Part shown: in pieces, positions 1 through 39,276 of the stretch | How the letters are laid out: each line of letters opens with the position of its first letter | Position numbering within the stretch: the stretch's first letter is position 1 | Assembly (NCBI RefSeq): GCF_034702125.1 | Contig: NC_085880.1 | Coordinates: 12,833,500-12,897,499, forward strand | DNA: 64,000 nt | Reading direction: 5' to 3' | Source: Engraulis encrasicolus | Taxonomy: Eukaryota; Chordata; Actinopteri; Clupeiformes; Engraulidae | The notes under the pieces: model-generated | What the model was told of the DNA's origin: nothing | Database searches by the model: none | Seen by the model: only the letters and a program-made list of their open reading frames with translations | Program-made: the position numbers and the translations under genes

Positions 1-1478
1 GTTCTGTCTGAGTTATACGAAGTACAAACAAACAAACAAACATATTCACAAATAAATAAATAAATAAATAAATAAATACACAGCGGTCACATACCTTCTG
101 GCGAAGGTAAAAATATGCTGTCCAATCACTAGCTGAACGTCAACAAATGCGCGAGAAGTCGTGCCATCCACACAGACCAACAAATTAGTGACAAGAAAAA
201 CACTTGGCAATATTTCTAAATATCGTTTAAATATCATTATCGAGGTATTGCATGCTGTTATCGAGTATCAAGTTTTTTTTCTGATATTGTGCATCCCTAC
301 TTGCCACCCAGTTGTAGCCTGATTATCATAGAATTTCACATCTCGATTCGATTCTGAAGTTGTTGCGTCACTAGGAGGGCGCAGCCAGGCTAACCCAGTT
401 GAGCAGTGAACCACATCAGGGATGGTTTTCTTTTGTCATAATAAAACAAAACTAACTCCACTTAGCATCTGCTCTTGTTGTTCTGTATATTTCCTGTGGA
501 CTTTATCCACTAGTGTCATTGACTATGATTATGTCCTCGATTGTAAGTCGCTTTGGTAAAAAGGGACTGCCAAATGCGATGTAATGTAATATAATGGCGG
601 AAATAAACTCAAAAGAGGTGCTCTGGCTCAGAGTGGATTGGCAAAGGAGTGGATTTTCTCCTTTGTCCCCTCCCAATCCCAGAGACAACAATCCCGTTCC
701 ACTTTTGCCTCCAAATACCATCCAGACCCTATTCACTTGGTCACTCTACATGGCTGCTCCTGTTGGTCTTTTTCCTGATCCTGCCCGCACCATTTCTAAA
801 CATTTGACTTCCATTCCACAGGAATCCCACAAGACCCACATTGTTCTGTTGTATAGAGCAGAGTGATAATGTTTGATAACTGATTTAGGGTTAAGCTTAC
901 AAGGAAATAGTATTGGATGATATACGGTAGACCTGTCCAAGTTTGTGTGTGTGTGTGTGTGTGTGCACATGTGTGCGTGTGGACATCCTCAGAGATTATG
1001 CTCAGATCTGTCAGTTGAAGAACAAGGAATGTCTCCTGACAGGTTCCCAAGAGTATTCACAAACTAATTCCATTTTTGGATGCACATGACAGTACATTTG
1101 CCTATGCCTATGCCTATGCTCTGCCCATAGGCACAAGTGCTCAAAACTCGTCCCCATTGAGCAGTCATGGGTTACAGTGTCTGGTTAGCAGAAGTTAATA
1201 CTTGTATGTGATGCCAATGCCACATGTAGTACAAAGCCGCAGGTTGTACATCCAGATGTCTTCCAGATAAGAACAACTTGAAATCCATTCTAGAACGTCT
1301 TGGAAATCCATTCTTCTCCTTCTTCCTGTCAGATCTTGGCGCACACTTACTTTTGACAATTTTCTGAAGTGTATACTTTTTAAAATCTGTTGCCAGGATG
1401 GTTGTAGTAGTTGTAATGCAGTACTAAAGAGTAAAGACTCTGTGCCATAGTAGTACTAGTCTTTACAAAGACTATATA
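1..1478. other. Non-coding DNA, probably MINPP1 intron or upstream region
   Basis: No exon is recognisable on either strand. Positions 36-80 hold short AAAC and AAAT runs. The stretch ending near 294 (tgtgcatcccta) looks like the right end of a hAT-like MITE, related in its terminal bases to the element at 60078-60467. Positions 312-395 match parts of the MITE seen intact at 44818-45065, including its gttgcgtcactaggagggcg end. A short GT run lies at 943-966. Short open frames here are compositional. Confidence 0.6.
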
Positions 1479-3085
1479 CAGTGAGTCCAATATGTATTTG
1501 ATCCCTTGCTGATTTTGCCGGTTTGCCCACTAATAAAGACATGATCAGTCTATAAATTTATGATAATATGTATTCAAACATGGAGAGACAGAATATCAAA
1601 AAGAAATTCCAGAGAATAACTTAAAATAATATATTTTAATTTATTTGTATTTAATTTAGTCAAATAAGTATTTGACCCCTCTAGCTAAAGAAGATAAAGT
1701 GCTTTGTGGCAAAGCCCTAGTTGTCTAGCACTGAGGTCAGATGCTTCTTTTAGTTGATGACAATTTTTGTGCATATAGTAGAAAATATTTTTGCCCATTT
1801 TTCTTTGCACATTATCTCTAAAACATTAATAGTTTGTGGCTGTAGCTTGGTAAATGGGAGGTTCAGTTCTCTCCATAGAATTACTATAGGGTTAATATTT
1901 GAAGACTGTCTAGGCCACTTCACGACTTTAATATGCTTCTTATTGAGCCACTCCTTCGTTGCTTTGACTGTATGTTGTGTATTATTGTCATGTTGGGAGA
2001 TCCAAAAATGGCCCACCCTTCAGTGTAGTGGTGGAGGGAAGGACGTTTGCACTCAGGATTGCACATTACATGTCTCCCTCCATCCATTCGTTGACGATGT
2101 GAAGTTGTCCTGTGCCTTGGCCAGACAAACACCCTCAAACCATAATGATACCACTTTCATGCATGATGGTGAGGAGGGTGTTCTTGGGATCATAGACAGC
2201 AGTACTCTTTCTCAAAACACATTGAATTGTGATAATGCCAAACAGCTTGATTTTGGTTTCATCTGACTACAGCACCTCCTTATCATATCCTAAACCAGTC
2301 TGATGTCCGTTGGCAAACCTCAAGTGGGACTGCACAGGTTCCTTCTGAAGTAGAGGTACCATGTGTGCACTACAGGATTTTAAACCTCTGTGGCATTAAG
2401 TGCTACCAGTAGTTTTCTCAGTGATTTTGGTCCCAGTAGCTTTGATATCATTGCCTAGTTCATCCCGTACAGCTCTAGGGTGATTTCTTTCTGTTCTCAT
2501 GATTATCAAATCCCTACAAAAGGTCAAATCTTGTATAGAACCCCAGACAGGCTGATGGATAGTCATTTTGTATTCCTCACATTTTGGAGGAAATGCATCA
2601 ACAGCTGGGTCATTAATACTCAGTCTCTTTCTTGTGGCTTTGCAACCCATTTAATCTTTGTTCAGGTGTAAAATCGTGTCCCTGATATCATTTGACCACT
2701 CTTTGGTCTTTCCCATGCTGGTGAGGTTGGAGTGTGACTGATTCACTCATACTATGGACTGATTCTGCTGATTCAATGTGTATTTTATGCATGTTAGTAT
2801 GTACAGGTGTCTTTAATTCAGATGACAAGTTGATCGGAAGTGACCATCTGGTCTGTGGGCCCGGAACTGTAATCAGTTGGCAGGGGATCAAATACTTATT
2901 TTGCTTGATGAAAAGGAAATAAATTAATATATATTCTCTTCAGTTAATTTCTGGATTTTCTTTTTGATATTCTGTCTCTCCATATTAGAATACATATTAT
3001 CATAACATTTATTGACTGATCATGTCTTTGTTAGTAGGCAAACCAACAAAATCAGCAAGGGATCAAATACATATTGGACTCACTG
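1479..3085 (-). mobile_element. Tc1/mariner-like transposon, decayed
   Basis: The element is flanked by TA (1477-1478 and 3086-3087). Its ends are inverted copies: cagtgagtccaatatg at the left and the complement catattggactcactg at the right. The terminal repeats run for roughly 200 bp. Each also contains an inner copy of the motif around aagtatttgaccc / gatcaaatactt, the IR/DR arrangement common in fish Tc1 elements. The 1607 bp length is normal for a full-length Tc1. The coding region lies on the minus strand and is frame-broken, so it is presumably immobile. Confidence 0.9.
1750..2650 (-). pseudogene. Tc1-like transposase remnant
   Basis: On the minus strand the stretch 2016-1750 encodes a recognisable C-terminal transposase segment: HDNNTQHTVKATKEWLNKK, then VKWPRQSSNINPIVILWREL. 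This corresponds to the Tc1 DDE region, in which 'DNDPKHT' and 'WPSQSPDLNPIENLW' are usual. Asn replaces Asp in 'SSNINPI', and the N-terminal part is scattered over other frames (about 2138-1920 and 2650-2396). No intact catalytic triad can be assembled, so this is a dead copy. Confidence 0.8.
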
Positions 3086-4968
<1,883 letters not shown>

Positions 4969-5144
4969 AGAGCTCTAAATTAACACCCTCAACCAGTCAA
5001 ATGCTGATGAAAATTCAGATTGGCTGGTAGAAAATAAAACTTACTAGCCACTTTCGCCCATTGGTGAGTGTGTGTTTGGTTGGTAAGATTAACTTCTACT
5101 AACCATTTTCAACGGTGATGAAAAAAAGTTAATTTAGAGCCCTG
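4969..5144. mobile_element. hAT-like MITE, 'GCTCTAAATTAAC' family
   Basis: Its ends are inverted: agctctaaattaac at the left and gttaatttagagccctg at the right. The flanks ggtgcaac and tgtgcaag are a plausible degraded 8 bp target duplication. Related copies lie at 15068-15227 and 20219-20357, and all three share an internal 'acttactagccactttg'-like segment. Confidence 0.75.
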
Positions 5145-5349
5145 TGTGCAAGTTTTTACATTTAAATATGTCGTATCTACAACATATTTGCCTTTGTTTT
5201 GCATGTGGGTCGATTACGTGTATAGTGTTATTATCAGTGAGCAATAGATTTCCACAAGGCTGCAGGGACTGTGTGGCTCCACTGTAATCTCTAAGGTCTC
5301 CCTTTGTCCTCAGTATCTGCAGACATAGACACCGTAACATAAACCCATA

Positions 5350-5758
5350 GAGCTTGAAAGTCCCGCCCCTTAGTTCCGCATTTCACGGGACCTAAGCTGA
5401 CCATCTAACAACATGGTAGCTAGTAAATATCTTCTGATCTCAGTCATTACATGCGCTGGGCTACAAATATGCTGTTTAAGTGGCTAGATGAAGATTATTC
5501 ATGCAGACGTATCAATGTTCTGTTCCAAGGCCGTCTGCATGAAAAATGTGAAGAAACACGGCTTTCTAAAAAGTTTGGGGGTTCGTACGAAAAATTAAAC
5601 AAAAATATCAGAAACAACATATTTGGAGCTCGTGGCACAACTCGAAGGGGATCGAACTATCATTTTAATACCGCCATTGGATTACATGCTACGATTTTTG
5701 GCTAAAAATGCCATTGAGGTCCCATGAAATCGGGGGAAGTGACGTCACTTTCAAGCTC
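5350..5758. mobile_element. TA-flanked MITE with inverted ends
   Basis: The left end gagcttgaaagtc is mirrored by the right end actttcaagctc. Both are flanked by TA (5348-5349 and 5759-5760), suggesting a Tc1/mariner-type or similar TA-targeting origin. The 409 bp body has an 84-codon open frame (5451-5705) with no recognisable domain, which I do not regard as a gene. Confidence 0.75.
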
Positions 5759-7236
<1,478 letters not shown>

Positions 7237-7450
7237 AAGTCAGATATATCATAATAACAGTGCCATGACATTATGGTGAGTCTTAAGTAATGGATTAAGA
7301 CAGATTATTGGTCTATTTACCATTTTGGTAACAGTAAGCTTATGGTAGAGGCTCCGCATGAAAGGATGAGCGTCATGTATTGTATTGTGAATATCCATCC
7401 CCATTCATGCTTTTGTAACACACGCAAACAAGTTCGTATTGCTCAGACTC

Positions 7451-8022
7451 AGCCTGATTATCATCGACTTTCAAATCTCTTAAAGGGGTATGCCACCATC
7501 TTGGGGCTCAATACAGTCAAAATCGCCGGCCGGTGCTCACAAAGGTGGTGAAGTGTCTCATTTTTNATGTTAAGCATTGTCTTGCTTTAAGACAAGTTAA
7601 AAGAGGGAATATGTCGCTAAGCTAGTGAAAGTCAATGGATCCCTGCATGCTACACGGATCCATTGACTTTCACTAGCTTAGCGATATGCTCCCTCTTTTA
7701 ACTTGTCTTAAAGCAAGACAACGGCTTACATGAAAAATAAGACACTTTACCACCTTTATAAACCCTGTCCAACTATTTTAATTGTATTAAGCCCCAAAAT
7801 AGTGGCATTCCCCTTTAAAGACTTGGTCTGACCAAGAGCATAACAATTAAAGTTTCCCAAACGGCATGGCTGACCCGCCTCCCTAGGTTTGCTACTGGTT
7901 TCCGACAAAGTGAGTGGGGTTCCCAATTTTTCTGGAGATCAGATATGATATTTACATTGCCCTTGGCCTGACTAGAAGCAACAGCGAAGGGGTTGCGTCA
8001 CTGTAAGGGTGTGGCCTGGCTA
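7451..8022 (+). mobile_element. MITE of the 'AGCCTGATTATCATC' family, interrupted by a second element
   Basis: The outer element begins agcctgattatcatcgac and ends gtggcctggcta. Uninterrupted relatives lie at 44818-45065 (same orientation) and 16789-17033 (reverse). In those copies 'caaatctctt' runs straight into 'acttggtctgacc'. Here a 331 bp fold-back element separates the two halves. Confidence 0.85.
7484..7814. mobile_element. TTAA-flanked fold-back MITE nested in the MITE at 7451-8022
   Basis: The element is bounded by TTAA on both sides (7480-7483 and 7815-7818). It begins aggggtatgccac and ends gtggcattcccct. Nearly the whole element is an inverted repeat around 7650, with long arms (for example gatccattgactttcactag at 7663-7682). 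The TTAA target and AGGGG terminus resemble the T2/Kolobok group (TTAAAGG ends); piggyBac-type is the alternative. One ambiguous base (n) at 7566 lies in the left arm. Confidence 0.88.
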
Positions 8023-9045
<1,023 letters not shown>

Positions 9046-9382
9046 TACCTCTGCCAAGGAGGTTATGTTTTCAGTCGTGTTGGTATGTCTGACTGTTTGT
9101 TTGTCTGTATGTCTGTTAGCAGGGTAACTCAAAAATTCATGAATGGATTTGGAAGACATTTTGTGATGTTGTTGTAAATGGCAAAAGGACCAAATTATTA
9201 CATTTTGGTGTGGATCCAGGACTTTCTAAAAAAGATTCTTCACCATTGCGAGATTGGGCGAATTTTGACATTCCAGTTTCTAATCGCACAAAACAAGGCA
9301 GAAAGACTAGAACAAATTAGGATATAACATAGCCAAATGTTTTATCAAACGGCTTCCTTGGGAGAGGTCTGCACTTCTAGTT
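9046..9382 (+). repeat. Interspersed repeat, 'GCCAAGGAGGTTATG' type
   Basis: The segment starts ctgccaaggaggttatg, continues through 'gttagcagggtaactc', 'gtggatccagg' and 'attgcgagattgggcg', and ends near 'gagaggtctgcac'. From memory this series of blocks recurs in many fish and other aquatic animal genomes as a dispersed repeat. I cannot assign its class from this copy. Confidence 0.6.
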
Positions 9383-9498
9383 TTATCTGTTTTTCTCTCA
9401 TCCACCAAACTTGTACCTGTCTTTTTTGTGTAAGTTCTTTGAACAAGTTTTGTCTGTTGCTCTGTGTTTATTTAGCTTCAGCTTATTTCCCTCTTTAA

Positions 9499-11641
9499 AG
9501 TCAAGTGCATTTATGACTTAACCCCAAAAAAATTCTAACAAAAGGTTTCTCAGTGGTTTACAGTACTATCAGATGTACTTAACAACATACTAAAAATCTG
9601 CCAAAATCTGACTTCAGGAAAGGCCTCATTTTCAAGATGGCCGCCGCCGGGCCCTGAAATTGACTCGGGCTTTAAAATTGCATTGAAATGACCAGGAATA
9701 GTGGTGTTTGATGCATGTTTCAACCTTGTAATATTTTAATTAGACTATGTCCTTGATATATTTATGGTTATTAGTGCAGTTTGCTGTTAAAAAATCAATT
9801 TACAACTGTATGGTACTGTAATATTAGACAAATTTGGCCTAGCGGTTAGGCTTAATAGTGCTAACCTCTTCTTTGTGTGCATTTTAGGTTTTTTTCCAAT
9901 TATGATTATGTTTTACATTAATATACATGTTTTGCATGTGCATGTTTTAAAATGTATTTATTTATTTTATTTTGACAGTAATGATCAATGGTAAAAAGCA
10001 AGGAATCCATACGAAGGATTCAAAATTTCACTTTTCACTGCCTCCCGTGTAGACAAGACATGACAAACATTAAAAGTGCATGACATTACAACATCTATGT
10101 GCACAGGCACAACCAAAAATACATCTTAACTTATCTTAACCTATCCTAAGTACACAGCCACAACACACAAAATACCAAAACATTACAGTAACTATAAATA
10201 AATGAATCAAATTACACATATGCGTACAGTAGTCAGATCAGGTATTAGTACCAGTAAAAAACAATTTGTTTAGAGCAACAGGTATACATAGTACAGTTGT
10301 ATGTGGGAAAAGTCTTTTCTGGGGGGTCTGAGAGCAATTGTTCTTTGGAAAGATGCAGATTTTTCCGGCAGCCTGTTGGGTGCAGAAAAGAACTCAGCAT
10401 CCTTACAGTCTGTTTGAGACTCTGGTGGTGCCAGAAGAGAAGCTTGTTGAGTGGCTTGCATCACTATTGTGATCACTTTGTGGGTGGTGTATCCAAACCC
10501 ATTCAGTATGGTTGTGACGAAGGGGAGTAGAATTGCCCAGCCGAGAATCGAAACTGGACCCTCTGGGGTAGTAAACTGGGGCCCTGACCGCTGCACCAAA
10601 GAGCCAGGCTCGTTGGTGTGACAGTCAGAACACACCCACAACCCTAGTGATGGTAACTCCATCACACTGCCTTCCCCTTCAGGAAGCGCACTCGTGCACT
10701 TCACACACTTCATGGTGTCCCTCACGCAACTGCCCGTCATACTTCCCCCATCCAGTGTGCCCCATCATGAGTGCTTCACCCATCACTGGGGTCCCTCACC
10801 ACGGGGTTACCAATCCTGGGTGTCCCTCACTTGGAATTACGGCTCACACACAATGCGTACGCTTCTGATGGCATCACACCATCCCACTTCTGACACCATT
10901 TGTAGCGAAGGGGAGAAGAGTTGCCCAGCCTAGAACCAAACCCAGACCTTCTGGGCTTGTAAACTGATCAGGGAAATATTCCAACAACATTACATGGTGA
11001 AAAAAAAACATATCAAACACCTCTATTCCTGGTCATTTCAATGTCATTTTATGGCCACAGTCATCTCTTGTCTATCCATACAGGAAGCAGTGAAAAGTGA
11101 AATTTTGAATCCTTCGTTTGGATTCCTTGCTTTTTGCCATTGATCATCACTGACAAAATAAAATAAATAAATACATTTTAAAACAGGCACATGCAAAACA
11201 TGTATATTAATGTAAAACATAATCATAATTGGAAAAAAAACTAAAATGCACACAAAGAAGAGGTTAGCGGTATTTAGCCTAACCGCTAGGCCAAATTTGT
11301 GTAATATTACAGTACCATACAGTTGTAAATTGATTTTTCACTGCAAACTGCACTAATAACCATATATATATCAAGAACATAGTCTAGTGACAATATTACA
11401 AGGTTGAAACATGCATCAAACACCACTATTCCTGGTCATTTCAATGCAATTTTAAGGCCAGAGTCAATTTAAGGGCCCGGCGGCGGCCATCTTGAAAATG
11501 AGGCCTTTCCTGAAGTCAGATTTTGGCAGATTTTTAGTATGTTGTTAAGTACATCTGATAGTACAGTAAACCACTGAGAAATCTTTTGTTAGAATTTTTT
11601 TGGGGTTAGGTGTATTTTTCTCATAAATGCACTCGCCTACT
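9499..11641. mobile_element. 2.1 kb TTAA-flanked element with long inverted arms
   Basis: TTAA flanks both ends (9495-9498 and 11642-11645). The outer arms, about 9505-10070 and 11070-11630, are long imperfect inverted copies. Shared blocks include aatctgccaaaatctgactt, atggccgccgccgggccc and tgcatgtttcaaccttgtaa. The roughly 1 kb interior carries a SINE (10505-10690) and a second partial SINE copy (about 10902-10965). A direct copy of an arm segment (tattcctggtcatttcaatg) lies near 11026 and again near 11431, so the right half has been rearranged. No transposase is visible. The TTAA target suggests a Kolobok/T2-like or piggyBac-like non-autonomous element. Confidence 0.82.
10505..10690 (-). 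mobile_element. tRNA-derived SINE
   Basis: On the minus strand the sequence has a tRNA-like head. An A-box-like ggtgcagcggtcag follows 'gagcctggctcttt', and a B-box-like tttcgattctcggc lies downstream, ending in ctactccccttcg. A close copy occupies 32398-32562, and a partial one lies near 10902-10965. It sits inside the large inverted-arm element, so it inserted later or was carried along. Confidence 0.75.
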
Positions 11642-11761
11642 TTAATATACTTTCTTTTTGATTCAACCTGTAAACTCTGAGTCTGCCAAACCTGCATATC
11701 CAAGTAAATTGTGCTGAAACACATTTATAGTAATTACTTACTTTATAATTATTTGTTTTCT

Positions 11762-11871
11762 TCTGTCCTTTTTGTCTCACTCTCTCTCTCTGTCTCTCCC
11801 CCCCTCTCTCTCCCCCCTCCTCTCTCCCTCCCTCCCTCTCTGTCTCTCTGCCCCCCCCCCCCCTCCTCCAT
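11762..11871 (+). repeat. Polypyrimidine tract before MINPP1 last exon
   Basis: About 110 bp of almost pure C and T, ending in a run of 12-13 C residues, lies just upstream of the acceptor ...atgcctcag at 11887. It will serve as an exceptionally long polypyrimidine tract, and its purine strand could form triplex structures. Confidence 0.9.
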
Positions 11872-11887
11872 TCCCATGATGCCTCAG

Positions 11888-12275
11888 TTCCGGCCAGGCG
11901 GTGGTGTCCGAGGCGGTGACAGTGCAGGTGGGCCACGCGGAGACGCTGCTCCCCCTCCTCACCCTGCTGGGCCTCTTCCGCGAGGCCACCCCGCTCACAG
12001 CCTCCAACTTTGCCCACCACAATTCCGCCAGGGTGTTCCGCGCCGGCCGCATCGTGCCCTACGCCGGCAACCTGGTGCTGGCCCTGTACCACTGCGACGA
12101 CGGCCTCCGCCTGGAGACCAGGCTCAACGAGCAGCCGCTCCTGCTGCCCGGCGCCTCCTCTTACTTCCCGCTGCTGGAGGAGGTGAAGAGGAGCTACGCG
12201 GGGCTGCTGCAGGGCTGCGACCAGGCGGCCGAGTGCGCACTGCCCAGCGCCGGGCCTCAGGTCACCAGCCAGTGA
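11888..12275 (+). CDS. minpp1: MINPP1, last coding exon (multiple inositol polyphosphate phosphatase)
   Basis: This exon encodes the C-terminal part of a histidine acid phosphatase that removes phosphates from inositol polyphosphates such as InsP6 in the ER and secretory route. The translation contains VQVGHAETLLPLLTLLGLF, in which HAE is the family's proton-donor motif. RIVPYAGNLVLALYHCD and the closing cysteines of 'LQGCDQAAECAL' follow, aligning with human MINPP1. I place the acceptor at ...cctcag|ttccgg, so the exon opens with the third base of a codon, followed by SGQAVVSEAV. The stop is TGA at 12273-12275. The protein ends AGPQVTSQ, not in the SDEL-type retention signal of mammals. Earlier exons are not visible and should lie upstream. 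The exon is much more GC-rich than its surroundings. Confidence 0.9.
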
Positions 12276-12480
12276 TCAATCACCTCACCTCTGTCCGTCT
12301 GTCCGTCAGCGGCACTGGTGGTGGCAGCTGGTGGTGATGCTGTCTCAGCATGAAAGCAACATCATTCGCATCTCAACAAGCAGGGTCTAGTCACACAGTA
12401 AAGAATGCAGAGTTCATGCAACATTTAAAGGATCAATTTAACATCTTCTGGAGTGTATTTGGTCCCAGTGTTGTACACTT

Positions 12481-12652
12481 ATGCCTCTTTTCCACTGTCG
12501 GTTTCTGGTAGACCTACAGCGCGACTTACTGCCACTTTTTTGCTTTTTCGAATAGGCACGACACAGCTCAATCATGAAGCAAAAAGTGGTGGCTGAGTCG
12601 CTCTGTGTCAAGCTCTAGGCCAACCAGAAAACCGGCAGTGGAAAAGAGGCAT
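12481..12652. mobile_element. Fold-back MITE in the MINPP1 3'UTR
   Basis: The left end atgcctcttttccactg is mirrored by cagtggaaaagaggcat at the right, and the inversion extends inward (cggttttctgg type blocks). A transcript would form a long hairpin here. The flanking bases extend the palindrome by TT/AA, and no clear target duplication is visible. This end sequence resembles common fish MITEs. Confidence 0.8.
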
Positions 12653-13204
12653 AATTGTTGAATTAACACTGCATTTTTTACTGTGCCCAATATACACAGT
12701 ATTCCCATATCCACAAGTTCATAATGCGTGTGTACAGTACATATGGTGTCATCCAAGAAGCCAGAGGGGTGCTCGTACCCTCTTTTTACATTCACTGTGC
12801 CCTACAAGTTGGCCCTATGCCAACATTGAAACGTAGAAAAAGACTTCAAAGTATTGGTATTAGTTTGGATATTGTAGTTGCGGCAACAATATCTCTAAAA
12901 CGGGACACATTTGTACCAAACCAAACTAAACTAATTTGCTTAATACCCTTTCCATGTGTTCCCTTTCCCTTTCCACTTGTTACACAATCTACTTTTAGAT
13001 AAGACATTACTATGCTTGGTTTGCACAGCCCAGGTTTTTTGAGCATTGTGAATGTAACGTTATGCTGCTATGCAAAGAGATTAAAGTATTATCTTTTGAT
13101 TTTCACTTGTGATGTACGTATTTGCAATCAGTGAGTAAGTATTGATGCAATGTGAGAAATGCCATTGCCATCTGATGTGAAATAGAATTGAATGAACTCA
13201 CTGA

Positions 13205-13210
13205 AATAAA
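13205..13210 (+). promoter_or_regulatory. minpp1: Polyadenylation signal AATAAA for MINPP1
   Basis: Canonical hexamer about 930 bp after the MINPP1 stop codon, with a GT-rich element directly downstream. It is the first well-formed signal after the exon that I can see. Confidence 0.55.
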
Positions 13211-13369
13211 GTGTCTGAGGTTTTAGTTTGATGACTCTTTCATTGCAGTAGACCAGCCAATGATTGATGAAGGATGGATGTTGTCAATCTCGCTTTGAAG
13301 TCATTGCTCTTCGTTACCGTGACCCAGTTTAACGTTTCCCTCATATTCCTAAAAGGCATCACAAGTTAA

Positions 13370-13535
13370 AGGTACAGTGTTAGATTTTTAGTTGTTTATT
13401 TCCAGAATTCATGCTACCCATTCACTAATGTTACCTTTTTCATGAATACTTATCACCACCATCAAATTCTAAGTATTCATTATGACTGGAAAAAAATATA
13501 TTTTTCATACATATGAGAATGGACATATGAGGATT
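13370..13535. mobile_element. TTAA MITE fragment, 'AGGTACAGTGT' family
   Basis: It starts after TTAA (13366-13369) with aggtacagtgttag. It matches the interior of the complete copy at 42437-42788, including 'tctaagtattcattatgactgg'. The right half is missing and a GGCC-rich segment follows (about 13538-13590, cctcagggcctccttggc). Confidence 0.75.
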
Positions 13536-14189
13536 GGGCCTCAGGGCCTCCTTGGCTCTTGGGCCCCTGGGCCGGGGCCCAGTAGGCCTGTGCAGTAATC
13601 CTTCTTTGCAGGCGATATACAACGGGGAAGCAAAACTGATTTCATTCCAATATTAAATTATATCATTTTTGTAGTGGGAAAGAATAAAATCAAGAGGGAG
13701 AATAAAATTATGTTATTATTTGAAATCAACTTTGTAAAAGTGGCACAGCCCAGGGCAGGCCTATTCCACTGGAGAGCTTCAAAAGTGCGCAGTCATTTAA
13801 AAAAAGGAAAACAAAGGAAAAAGCGTGCTTATTCAACACTTACCCTATAGAGTATATAGGCCTATAGGCCTATAGGCTAGGCCTACACCCGAGGTGTTGA
13901 ATCAACACTGCGGGTTTTTTTTTTTTTTAACTGTGTGGAGGACACCTGATAAGATTACGCTGAGGGGTTATAGCAGGTAGTTGACCCCGTGCGCATGAAG
14001 TTTATTTGGTTAATAAAAGACGCTCCTACGCAAGCAGCTTATGAATAGTTAATAAGGAGTGAATGTATTATTATTTTGTCAGTTTTACAGACAATGTCAT
14101 GATTGGACGTTACGTCGATTTAAAAAGTAGGCCTAGCCCATAAAGACTGTCTATGGACGGTTTTATCTATCCCATTCTCACCACAAACA
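13536..14189. other. Intergenic DNA between MINPP1 and PAPSS2
   Basis: No exon is seen. A GGCC-rich patch lies at 13538-13590, reminiscent of 52360-52650. An aggcctat-rich run lies at 13855-13887, followed by a run of 12 T residues. Nothing else stands out. Confidence 0.5.
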
Positions 14190-14436
14190 TGTCCCACCTC
14201 CGTTCTGGTCCTGTTCTGATCCAGCCCCTGACTTCGAGGCATGGATGGTTTGCAATGTAGAGAGACACGGAAAGGGGCAGGGCGCAGAAACGCTACGTGT
14301 CTTAAGGAGTTCTTAAAAATCCCCGGACCCTCCAGCTCCTCTCACCGGCTGCTCAACTCCCCGCCCCGAGCGATCGCTCCGCACCGATAGAGGAGACATC
14401 CGACCAGAGTCCAAAGCTCTTTCGAGCAAAATCACG
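14190..14436 (+). promoter_or_regulatory. papss2: PAPSS2 promoter-proximal region and 5'UTR
   Basis: Composition becomes GC- and CpG-richer just upstream of the start codon. A GC-box-like ctccccgccccgag lies at 14357-14370, followed by CpG-rich sequence (gagcgatcgctccgcac). No good TATA box is at the expected distance; ttcttaaaaatcc near 14310 is the nearest AT-rich motif. The transcription start cannot be fixed from sequence. Confidence 0.5.
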
Positions 14437-38923
<24,487 letters not shown>

Positions 38924-39276
38924 CTTAAGCGCATCCCCCCACCACCAGCTACACGACCCAGGAAGCCCAAACAACAACTCAGAGCCATAGCCCAAAACCC
39001 TGTTTCTCAAAAGCATAGCTGCTAACCACTCAGCAACTTAGTTGGTTGCCAATGGAAAATTGCATTTCAACCGAATAAGTTGCTAACTTAGTTAGCAGGG
39101 AAGCTGTCGAGAAATGCACCCCTGTGTCACTACAATGGGACCCTACAGAGGAAATGGTGGTTTAGCACTAGTACCTCCGTCAGCAGAGGCAAACAAACTG
39201 GATTAGGGATGCAAAGGTTCTGCCATGTATTTCTTCGGCCTGGTGCTCTCAACACCGGTGATTTCACCAATTAACC

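Larger units (their letters stand above)
12276..13230 (+). other. minpp1: MINPP1 3'UTR (inferred)
   Basis: Sequence after the stop has no further coding potential and reaches a canonical AATAAA at 13205-13210, followed by a GT-rich stretch (gtgtctgaggttttagtttg). The UTR would contain the fold-back element at 12481-12652. The 3' end is inferred from sequence alone. Confidence 0.55.

Noticed and set aside
1754..2266. 170-residue + strand open frame
   Set aside because: It is antisense to the decayed Tc1 transposase.
5451..5705. 84-residue open frame as a host gene
   Set aside because: It lies entirely inside a TA-flanked MITE and matches no family I know.
10270..10740. 156-residue minus-strand open frame
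   Set aside because: It spans a SINE within the inverted-arm element, with no domain.
11711..12337. 208-residue Pro/Arg-rich open frame over the MINPP1 exon
   Set aside because: It is the +1 frame shadow of the GC-rich exon plus the pyrimidine tract; the MINPP1 frame carries the family motifs.
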